Origin: an uncultured Pelagibacteraceae bacterium
GTDB taxonomy: Bacteria > Pseudomonadota > Alphaproteobacteria > Pelagibacterales > Pelagibacteraceae
Length of the DNA: 44,863 nucleotides
Assembly (NCBI GenBank): GCA_902565935.1
Contig: CACFGT010000013.1
Span: 1 to 44,863 of the forward strand
Reading direction: 5' to 3'
This document shows, one piece after another, positions 26,131-32,943 of the stretch (positions within the stretch are counted from its first letter, which is position 1; each line of letters starts with the position of its first letter). The notes under the pieces were generated by a model that saw only the letters and a list, made by a program, of their open reading frames with translations, was not told where the DNA came from and did no database searches. The position numbers were made by a program, and so were the translations under genes.

Positions 26131-26506
26131 ATTTATTTATAATTTTCTTTAAAAAGATTACAATAACTACACCAAATAAATTTCCAAATAAATCTGACCA
26201 CTGAAAACTTCTATCGGGTATAAACAAATGAAAAACTTCTAAAATTATTGATAATAGAACCAAATATATTATAAGAGTTTTAATCTGATTTTTTATTTTA
26301 AAAGTCAAAAAACCTAAAATTGATATCATTATAAAAACATAAAAATGATTCGATGATATGATAAAATCACTGGTTATTTGTGGTTGTATCCTTTTATCAC
26401 CATATAAAAGCCACCCAACTAAACTTCCTGGAAAAAGATATAAAAAAATCAAAAATAAGTTTGTAGAATAAAAAATAAGTTTGTATTTTGAAAAAAATTT
26501 AATCAT
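26111..26506 (-). CDS. VanZ-like membrane protein
   Basis: A 131-residue membrane protein with four hydrophobic helices. The C-terminal ILEVFHLFIPDRSFQWSDL at about 89-107, followed by FGNLFGVVIVIFL, is the VanZ signature (E-x-x-Q/H-x-x-x-P-x-R-x-x-x-x-x-D-x-x-x-N-x-x-G). The biochemical role of single-domain VanZ-like proteins is not settled. It is co-transcribed with the SLT lipoprotein, which suggests an envelope role. It starts 45 bp from the divergent gpmA. Confidence 0.82.
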   Translation of the reverse strand: MIKFFSKYKLIFYSTNLFLIFLYLFPGSLVGWLLYGDKRIQPQITSDFIISSNHFYVFIMISILGFLTFKIKNQIKTLIIYLVLLSIILEVFHLFIPDRSFQWSDLFGNLFGVVIVIFLKKIINKYELFKK

Positions 26507-26551
26507 TAAAATATATAGTTTTATTTATAAATATATCCTAAAAATAACTAG

Positions 26552-27265
26552 ATGAGTTTTTTAATATTAGTAAGGCATGGTCAAAGTGTTTGGAATCTTG
26601 AAAAAAGATTTACTGGATGGGTCGATGTTGATTTAACAGTGCAGGGTAAAGCTGAAGCTGAAAAAGCTGGTGTCTTAATTAAAGAAAGAAACATTGAAAT
26701 AGACTTTTATTACTCTTCTCTACAATTACGAGCTAATAATACCCTTAAAATTATTCAAAAAACTTTAAATGACGAAAAAGATTTTATTAGAACATGGCAG
26801 CTTAATGAAAGACACTATGGAGCTCTCACAGGCTTAAATAAGATTGAGATGATAAAGATAATTGGTGAAGATAAAATACATAAATTCAGAAGATCATGGG
26901 ACATTAAACCAGAAGCTCTTAGCAAAGAAAGTCCTTTTCATCCTTTAAATATTGAAACGTATAAAGACATACCTAAAGAGGCTATTCCTGACACTGAGTC
27001 TTTAAAAGATACATATGAAAGAGTTGTCAAATTTTTTCAAGAAGAAATTAAAGCAAAGTTAATGGCGAACAATATTTTAATTTCAGCTCATGGAAATTCA
27101 ATAAGAGCCTTATGTAAAAATTTGTTTAATTTGGATAATGAACAAATTTCTAAATTAGAAATACCTACTGGTAATCCTATGTTGATCGAGCTTAATTCTG
27201 ATACAGAAATAAAGAAATGTGAGTATCTTGACAAGGACAGGGCTAAAGATCTTGTAGCTTTTTAA
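26552..27265 (+). CDS. gpmA: 2,3-bisphosphoglycerate-dependent phosphoglycerate mutase
   Basis: Interconverts 3- and 2-phosphoglycerate in glycolysis/gluconeogenesis. It is 237 residues long. The phosphohistidine motif LVRHGQSVWN (His9) is followed by FTGWVDVDLT, NERHYGALTGLNK near 90, the large insert typical of dPGM (RRSWDIKP, ESPFHPLN) and the second His in SAHGNSIRAL near 181. The insert separates it from cobC-like phosphatases. It is a lone plus-strand gene. Its last 23 bp overlap the 3' end of convergent murU, the longest convergent overlap here. Confidence 0.95.
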   Translation: MSFLILVRHGQSVWNLEKRFTGWVDVDLTVQGKAEAEKAGVLIKERNIEIDFYYSSLQLRANNTLKIIQKTLNDEKDFIRTWQLNERHYGALTGLNKIEMIKIIGEDKIHKFRRSWDIKPEALSKESPFHPLNIETYKDIPKEAIPDTESLKDTYERVVKFFQEEIKAKLMANNILISAHGNSIRALCKNLFNLDNEQISKLEIPTGNPMLIELNSDTEIKKCEYLDKDRAKDLVAF

Positions 27266-27932
27266 ATGTCTCTAAATTGGTTAAGTGGTAGAATTTATTG
27301 ATACTCTCAAAACCATTTAACTCATTCTTATTAAGTAACTCATCCCAAATTTTAGAAATTGAAAAATTACAAAGCTTATAACTATTAAATAAACTTTTAT
27401 TTAATATTTGACAGCCGATAAAAATAAAATCATTATCTTTATTTTTTCTTAAAGAATGATTTATCAAATTAAAATCCCCTTTTAGATTTTTATCAAAACT
27501 TAGATTTTTTTTTACACATAAAAGAATATTCTCTAAATTATTTGAAAAATACAAATTTTGCATGTTATTTATTTCGTCAAGATAATTAAGACCCCACAAA
27601 GTATCAGGATTGAAAATTATAAAATTTTCATCTTGAGAATTTTTAATCATGTTTAGAATTCCACCCCCTGTATTAAGAATTTCATTCCCATCATCAATAA
27701 TTTGAATATCAATTGGAAATTTTTTATTTTTAATAAATTCAGAAATTTGGTTTCCTAAATGAAAAGTATTTAAAAAAATTTTTTTTATACCCAATTCCAA
27801 AATCATATTGATACATTTTTCTAACATTGTCTTCTCATTCAACTTGAGAAGAGGTTTGGGCGTTTCTAGGGTCACGGGGTTTAATCTCTTCCCTAAACCT
27901 GCACATAATATAAAAGCTGTTTTAACTCTCAT
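27243..27932 (-). CDS. murU: N-acetylmuramate-1-phosphate uridylyltransferase MurU-like
   Basis: A 229-residue nucleotidyltransferase. The N-terminal signature FILCAGLGKRLNPVTLETPKPLL has Lys and Asn where most members have Thr and Arg (GLGTRLRP). It is followed by INTFHLGNQ-type LNTFHLGNQI near 55, a GGGI loop (LNTGGGILNM) near 86 and FIIFNPDTLWG near 101, where family members have the metal Asp. With the upstream kinase it forms the AmgK-MurU cell-wall recycling bypass, giving UDP-MurNAc. It starts at the base after the amgK stop. Confidence 0.88.
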   Translation of the reverse strand: MRVKTAFILCAGLGKRLNPVTLETPKPLLKLNEKTMLEKCINMILELGIKKIFLNTFHLGNQISEFIKNKKFPIDIQIIDDGNEILNTGGGILNMIKNSQDENFIIFNPDTLWGLNYLDEINNMQNLYFSNNLENILLCVKKNLSFDKNLKGDFNLINHSLRKNKDNDFIFIGCQILNKSLFNSYKLCNFSISKIWDELLNKNELNGFESINKFYHLTNLETFKKLQDL

Positions 27933-28871
27933 CTATCTTTTTTTAAAATTCTGATTTAATAAATTTTTTAAATCAAAAAAAACTTTATTTTCATCTATAC
28001 GCATATTTATTAATTTCCATGTATATGGTATTAATTTTAGGTATTTTTTCTTTCGATCTCTTAAAGCAAGTCGAGTAAATATACCAATAATTTTTAAGTT
28101 TCTTAAAACAGAAATTATCTCAAAATCATTTTTAAATTTTGAAACTTGTAATTTACTTTGTTTTTTCAAATAAAAATCAAAAATTTTTCTTTTTAACGAT
28201 TTTGAAGTCTTAAATCTTACATCATCTATTAATGACGCTAAATCATAAGCTTTATTCCCTATTAATGCATCTTGACTATCAATCACTCCTATTCGATTAT
28301 TAACAAGCATCAAATTTGAAACATGAAAATCTCTATGTACAAAAACATTATTTTTTAAAGTCAAATTAGATAATAAATTTTTTATTATTTTTTTGAAATC
28401 TTTTGAAAATTTTTCTTTACTTATATTTAAATAACTCTTTTTCAAATACCAATCACAAAATAAGTTTGCTTCTTTCATCAATATCTTTTTATGATAAAGA
28501 GGAATTTTATAGTCTTTATTTTTAAAATTTTTGATCTTTTTAACTTTAATTGATTGTATTTGATGGAGTAATTTAATTATTTTCTTAAATAAGATAAACG
28601 TATCTTTTTTCTTTTTTTTTTTTAATACATCAAAAATAGTCTGGTTTCCAAAATCTTGAATTTCAATATAATTTTCTGAATAATTTTCACTATACAATCT
28701 TGGAGCAAGAATTTTTTGATTATTCAAAATTTTATTTATTGCATCGTAAACTAATAAATTTTGGAATTTTTCTTTTTTTGCGTAGACTATTATTGAAGAA
28801 AACTGATCTTCTTTTTTTCTAAAAAAATTTCTAAAAGATGCATCACCTTTAATTTTTTTCAAATTTTTCAT
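27933..28871 (-). CDS. amgK: Anomeric MurNAc/GlcNAc kinase AmgK-like (APH fold)
   Basis: A 312-residue aminoglycoside-phosphotransferase-fold kinase. The catalytic loop FVHRDFHVSNLML lies near residue 175, and the DFG-equivalent IGVIDSQDALIGNKAYDLASLIDD near 190-213. The N-terminal GDASFRNFFR box near 9 is the nucleotide loop typical of AmgK. In Pseudomonas and Caulobacter the pair AmgK-MurU recycles MurNAc without MurQ. It lies between tsaE (6 bp gap) and murU (abutting). The sequence is very K/F/N-rich. Confidence 0.88.
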   Translation of the reverse strand: MKNLKKIKGDASFRNFFRKKEDQFSSIIVYAKKEKFQNLLVYDAINKILNNQKILAPRLYSENYSENYIEIQDFGNQTIFDVLKKKKKKDTFILFKKIIKLLHQIQSIKVKKIKNFKNKDYKIPLYHKKILMKEANLFCDWYLKKSYLNISKEKFSKDFKKIIKNLLSNLTLKNNVFVHRDFHVSNLMLVNNRIGVIDSQDALIGNKAYDLASLIDDVRFKTSKSLKRKIFDFYLKKQSKLQVSKFKNDFEIISVLRNLKIIGIFTRLALRDRKKKYLKLIPYTWKLINMRIDENKVFFDLKNLLNQNFKKR

Positions 28872-28877
28872 CTTAAA

Positions 28878-29333
28878 TTATAAATTCAGCCCATTTATTT
28901 GAACAGATCTTGTCAAATGGTCTTTACCGTATTCAAAAAACAATTCTATTAAATTTTTTGGTTTTTTTTTAATTAGTTGTGGCCATTCAATTAGTGTAAT
29001 GGTATTTGTATTATTATCAAACAAGTCTAAATTTTTTACCTCATCAATTGATTTTAATCTAAATAAATCATAATGATTTATCTTTATTTCATTAATTTCA
29101 TACTCATTTAATAAATTAAAAGTCGGGCTTGTAACTTCTGTTAATTTAAGCTTATTTTTTTTTTGAAATTTATTGATTAAATATTTGATAAAAGTAGTTT
29201 TGCCTACACCTATTTCTCCATACAAAAAAACAATATTACCAGCCATTAATCTTTTTGAAAATTTTAAAGCTAGTTCTTCTGTTTTCTTTTCTGAAGATAA
29301 ATTTATTTTACTACTTTTAGTAGCGATACGCAT
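28878..29333 (-). CDS. tsaE: tRNA threonylcarbamoyladenosine biosynthesis ATPase TsaE
   Basis: The essential ATPase partner of TsaB/TsaD in t6A tRNA modification. It is 151 residues, the normal size. The Walker [10 protein letters not shown] is at 39-47. It is followed by [12 protein letters not shown] near 86 and INHYDLFRL near 103 (the switch-like His-x-Asp), then LIEWPQLI near 133, all in family order. The ATG lies inside the 3' end of ahcY, overlapping by 17 bp, so translation is likely coupled. Confidence 0.95.
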   Translation of the reverse strand: MRIATKSSKINLSSEKKTEELALKFSKRLMAGNIVFLYGEIGVGKTTFIKYLINKFQKKNKLKLTEVTSPTFNLLNEYEINEIKINHYDLFRLKSIDEVKNLDLFDNNTNTITLIEWPQLIKKKPKNLIELFFEYGKDHLTRSVQINGLNL

Positions 29334-30603
29334 TAGGCTTAAATGGACCTTCCACTCCTACACTAATATAATCTGCTTGTTCTCTCGACAATTTAGTTAA
29401 TTTAGCTCCAACTTTTTTAAGGTGCAAAGTGGCAACCTTTTCATCTAAATGTTTCGGTAAAACGTAAACTTTTTTTTCATAATTTTTATAATTATTCCAA
29501 AGTTCTATTTGTGCAATCACTTGATTTGTAAATGATGCACTCATTACGAAACTAGGATGTCCAGTTGCGCATCCTAAATTTACTAATCTTCCCTCAGCTA
29601 AAAGGATGATTCTCTTTTTGCTGGGTAACTCTATTTCATGAACTTGAGGTTTAACTTCAGTCCATTTATAATTTTTTAATGCCTCAACTTGAATTTCGTT
29701 ATCAAAATGACCTATATTACATAAAATAGCTCTATCTTTCATCTCTCGCATATGGTCAGCAGTAACTATGTCTTTATTTCCTGTTGCAGTAACTACAATA
29801 TCGGCCTTGCCAATAGCTTCCTCCATTAAAACAACTTCATATCCTTCCATAGCAGCCTGTAATGCACAAATGGGATCAGCCTCAGTAATCATTACTCTTG
29901 CCCCACTTTGTCTCAATGAGGCAGCACTACCCTTTCCAACATCACCAAAACCCGCAACGATTGCGATCTTACCTGACATCATAACGTCTGTTGCTCTTCT
30001 AATACCATCCACCAAACTTTCTCTACATCCATAAAGATTGTCAAATTTTGATTTAGTAACAGAGTCATTAACATTTATAGCTGGGACCATAAGTGATTTA
30101 TCTTTTTCCATCTTATTTAATGCTTTTATGCCAGTAGTTGTCTCCTCTGAAACACCCCTAACTTCATTTAGTAAGTCTTTATACTCATTATGCATTATTG
30201 CTGTGAGATCACCTCCATCATCTAAAAGCATGTTGGGTTTCCAATCTTTTTTACCCTCAATAGTTTGTTTGATGCACCAAACATATTCCTCCTCTGTCTC
30301 ACCTTTCCAGGCATAAACAGGTATACCGGCTTTTGCTATGGCAGCAGCTGCATGATCTTGTGTTGAAAAAATATTACATGAAGACCATCTTACTTCTGCA
30401 CCTAATTCTACCAAAGTTTCAATTAAAACTGCTGTTTGAATTGTCATATGAAGACAACCTATAATTTTTGCACCTTTTAAAGGATGTTTGCCAGAATATT
30501 CCTCTCTTAGTGCCATTAAGCCTGGCATCTCGCTCTCAGCAATTGAGATTTCTTTACGACCAAATTCTGCCAGTGATATATCTTTAACTTTGTAATCTTC
30601 CAT
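29317..30603 (-). CDS. ahcY: S-adenosylhomocysteinase
   Basis: Hydrolyses S-adenosylhomocysteine to adenosine and homocysteine, clearing the product of SAM methylations. It is 428 residues, the short form. Visible are [16 protein letters not shown] near 49, the catalytic [16 protein letters not shown] near 175, the NAD motif [14 protein letters not shown] near 217, [10 protein letters not shown] near 295 and the C-terminal KPNAYRY. No Shine-Dalgarno is present; the base run before the ATG is GACCCTCC. A TATAAT lies at 30646-30651, overlapping the chvG stop. The leader of about 40 nt is too short for a known SAM or SAH riboswitch. Confidence 0.97.
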   Translation of the reverse strand: MEDYKVKDISLAEFGRKEISIAESEMPGLMALREEYSGKHPLKGAKIIGCLHMTIQTAVLIETLVELGAEVRWSSCNIFSTQDHAAAAIAKAGIPVYAWKGETEEEYVWCIKQTIEGKKDWKPNMLLDDGGDLTAIMHNEYKDLLNEVRGVSEETTTGIKALNKMEKDKSLMVPAINVNDSVTKSKFDNLYGCRESLVDGIRRATDVMMSGKIAIVAGFGDVGKGSAASLRQSGARVMITEADPICALQAAMEGYEVVLMEEAIGKADIVVTATGNKDIVTADHMREMKDRAILCNIGHFDNEIQVEALKNYKWTEVKPQVHEIELPSKKRIILLAEGRLVNLGCATGHPSFVMSASFTNQVIAQIELWNNYKNYEKKVYVLPKHLDEKVATLHLKKVGAKLTKLSREQADYISVGVEGPFKPNAYRY

Positions 30604-30645
30604 GGAGGGTCTTCTAACAATAAAGAGTTAATTAATCAATAGAGC

Positions 30646-30651
30646 ATTATA
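30646..30651 (-). promoter_or_regulatory. Possible -10 element for ahcY
   Basis: On the minus strand TATAAT spans the stop codon of chvG, 42 bp before the ahcY ATG. It is a perfect -10 hexamer. No good -35 is seen 16-18 bp upstream (the closest is TATGAA). It would let ahcY be transcribed separately from the two-component operon. Confidence 0.4.
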
Positions 30652-32186
30652 GTTTTGGAAACATAATTTTCATACTTGCGCCTTTTTGATCTGCTCTATT
30701 TGAAGCTATTATTGAACCATTATGTAAATCAACTAAATTCTTAACTATATTTAAACCAAGACCAGAATGTTGTCCAAATTTATCTGGTCTATTACTATAA
30801 AATCTTCTAAAAATTTTATCAGTATTTTTTTCTTTGAATCCCTGCCCTTGGTCGAGAACATCTAAAATAATATTCTTAGTATCTTTCGATACATTAACAA
30901 TTATTTCTGAATTATCTTTGCTGAATGAAATTGCGTTATCCAATAAATTTGCAATAATTTGTTCAATTCTATTTTCAATACCATTAATGAAATATTTATT
31001 TTTACCATCATTCTCATAAAAAATATCAATACCTCGCTTTGCTCCATAAATACTTTTAAAATCATCTACAACAGATTTAACAATAGGTTCAACATCAAGT
31101 TTTCTTATTTTTTCTTTACTCAGTGCAACTTCGTCTTTTAACATTTGGGAATAATCTGTAATTAATCTTTCTATTCTTTGAACATCATGACTTAAAATAT
31201 TTATCAATTTTGCTCTTTGATCAATATCAGTTGCATCTTGTAGAATTTCAGATGCACTTTTTAATGAAGCTAAAGGATTTCTAATTTCATGAACTAAATC
31301 TGTAGAGAAATTTTCTGCATGAGAAACACGTTTCTGTAACTCCAATGTCATATCATCTAGTGAATTTGATAATAAACCCAACTCATCATTTCTAAGTTTT
31401 AAACCCTCAATATTTGCAATTTTCAAATTTTTATCTCTTATAGTTTTAGTGTAGCTTACTAAATTTTTTATAGGTTTAAGAAAATATGTATTCAAAACAA
31501 ATGAAAAAATAAGTATTACTAAACCAACAGCAAAAGCAGTTCTAATAATGAAAGTTTTCCTTTCATCAATTGCCGCTCTAATATCATTGGCATTTTCTGT
31601 AATTGCTAAATAACCAATATTTTTTCCGTCGCGCATTACATTTTTAATAGTGGTCAACTTAAATTTATTAAATTCCTCTTGAGTAAAAGTAAATGGAATA
31701 CCAAAATTTTTTGAAGATACATAATTATATAAAATATCTTTTAAAGAGACAGAATTTTCATTTCCCAAATCAATGTTTTTTTTCTCTGTAATTTCCTTGG
31801 TCTTTTCTTCACTCAGTATTTCAAGTTCGACTGTATCAAGCCTAGTTGTGAATGATCTTGGATCAAGATCTAAAGTATCAGTGTCACCAACTAAATTCAA
31901 TTCATTGTCAAAAAATATTACTCTATCCAAATTTTGAAATAAAAATCTTGTAGAAAATAAAAACCGCCTTATGTCCTCCTCATTAAATTTTATGTCTAAT
32001 CTTTTTAAATTATCTGTTGTATTTTTGATCACCTCAATATGATTTGATGATTTTTTTTTTATTAAATTCGGTTGAACGTTTTTTAAATAAAGAAAAGTAA
32101 ACAAACTAATAATTGTAAAAAAAAATAAAATTTATAAATAAAAACTTTTTTAATATTGATAAATTTTTAAGAAATGTGCTGAACAT
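30647..32186 (-). CDS. chvG: Sensor histidine kinase ChvG-like, with an apparent frameshift near the start
   Basis: The long frame (30647-32104, 485 codons from a TTG) has a periplasmic sensor domain, a second TM near residues 155-177, HAMP, the phosphoacceptor VHEIRNPL (His near 270), the N-box NLLDNAIS and the G boxes DQGQGF and GQHSGLGLNIV. Its first TM is cut off. An ATG at 32184-32186 overlaps the chvI stop as TAATG and encodes MFSTFLKNLSILKKF plus a hydrophobic start, in a different frame. Removing one T from the T9 run at 32117-32125 joins them into a complete TM1. I therefore annotate from that ATG, with the break unresolved. Confidence 0.85.
32117..32125 (-). other. T9 slippery tract at the chvG frame break
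   Basis: Nine consecutive T on the coding (minus) strand. The frame from the ATG at 32186 reads ATT TTT TTT TAC and stops at TAG 15 nt later. The kinase frame reads TTT TTT TTT ACA. Eight T would give a continuous frame. Runs of this length support RNA polymerase slippage in AT-rich bacteria, and are also common sites of sequencing error. Confidence 0.7.
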
Positions 32187-32893
32187 TAGTTAACATTCCA
32201 TCTATATCCACTTCCATATCTAGTTTCAATAGCTGAAAAATCAGGGTCAACTTTTTTAAATTTTTTCCTTATTCTTTTAACATGGCTATCTATAGTCCTA
32301 TCCTCTATATCTGTATCTTCTCGATAAGCTATGTCCATCAATTGTGCTCTTTCCTTTATAATTCCTGGTCGTTTTGCTAATTCTTTTACTAATAAAAATT
32401 CTGTTGTTGTTAATTTATCTGGCAATTGTTTTCCATTCCACTCGCATTCAAGCTGTGAAGGATCCAATTTTAATTTTCCATGCGATATAATACTTTTGTT
32501 TTCCTCTATAGTATCTTTTGAGTCTTTTTTTCTTAATTGAACTCTTATTCTTTCAATCAATACTTTTATAGAAAAACCCCCTGATTTTTTAACAAAATCA
32601 TCAGCGCCTAGTTTTAAACCTAATAACTCGTCTATTTCGTCATCTTTTGATGTAAGAAAGATTACTGGTAGAGAGGTTTTTTTTCTTAATTTTTTTAATA
32701 ATTCCTCACCATCCATTTTAGGCATTTTAATATCAATTATCGCAAGATCAGGCGGAGTCCTTGTTAAGCCAATTAAAGCACTTTCGCCATCAATGTAAGT
32801 TTGCACTTTAAATCCCTCTTTTTCCAAGGCGATACTTAAACTTGTTAAGATATTTCTATCATCATCAATTAAAGCAATTGTTTGTTTGTTCAT
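32186..32893 (-). CDS. chvI: OmpR-family response regulator ChvI-like
   Basis: A DNA-binding response regulator paired with ChvG, a global envelope/acid-stress system in alphaproteobacteria. Its 235 residues form a receiver domain (acidic ALIDDD at 7-12, phosphoacceptor Asp54 in IIDIKMPKMDG, FLTSKDD with the conserved Thr) and a winged-helix C-terminus (LTTTEFLLVKELAKRPG, then DRTIDSHVKRIRKKF and ETRYGSGYRW). The conserved Lys-Pro after beta-5 reads VKKSGGFS instead of KPFS, a two-residue insertion that loses the proline. The stop overlaps the proposed chvG ATG (TAATG). The probable promoter suggests a leaderless mRNA and autoregulation. Confidence 0.93.
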   Translation of the reverse strand: MNKQTIALIDDDRNILTSLSIALEKEGFKVQTYIDGESALIGLTRTPPDLAIIDIKMPKMDGEELLKKLRKKTSLPVIFLTSKDDEIDELLGLKLGADDFVKKSGGFSIKVLIERIRVQLRKKDSKDTIEENKSIISHGKLKLDPSQLECEWNGKQLPDKLTTTEFLLVKELAKRPGIIKERAQLMDIAYREDTDIEDRTIDSHVKRIRKKFKKVDPDFSAIETRYGSGYRWNVN

Positions 32894-32898
32894 AGATT

Positions 32899-32928
32899 AT
32901 TATAAAAATACTAAATTGTCCTAAATTG
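32899..32928 (-). promoter_or_regulatory. chvI promoter with 10-bp direct repeat
   Basis: The minus strand carries CAATTTAG-GA-CAATTTAG (32911-32928), two identical octamers at a 10-bp period, then a perfect -10 TATAAT at 32899-32904 and five bases later the chvI ATG. The repeats occupy the -35 region, where no TTGACA-like hexamer exists. OmpR-family regulators bind tandem repeats at about one helical turn, so this is a candidate ChvI autoregulatory site. Transcription starting 6-7 nt after the -10 would begin at or next to the ATG. Confidence 0.55.
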
Positions 32929-32943
32929 GGCAATAAATTTTAA

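Noticed and set aside
30604..30646. SAM/SAH riboswitch before ahcY
   Set aside because: The spacer is only 43 bp and contains no recognisable aptamer core; the CCCTCC run alone is not evidence.
32911..32928. CTAAATTG/CAATTTAG octamers elsewhere (for example near 27270 and 29390) as further ChvI sites
   Set aside because: They are single copies within coding sequence and expected by chance in AT-rich DNA; only the tandem pair is notable.
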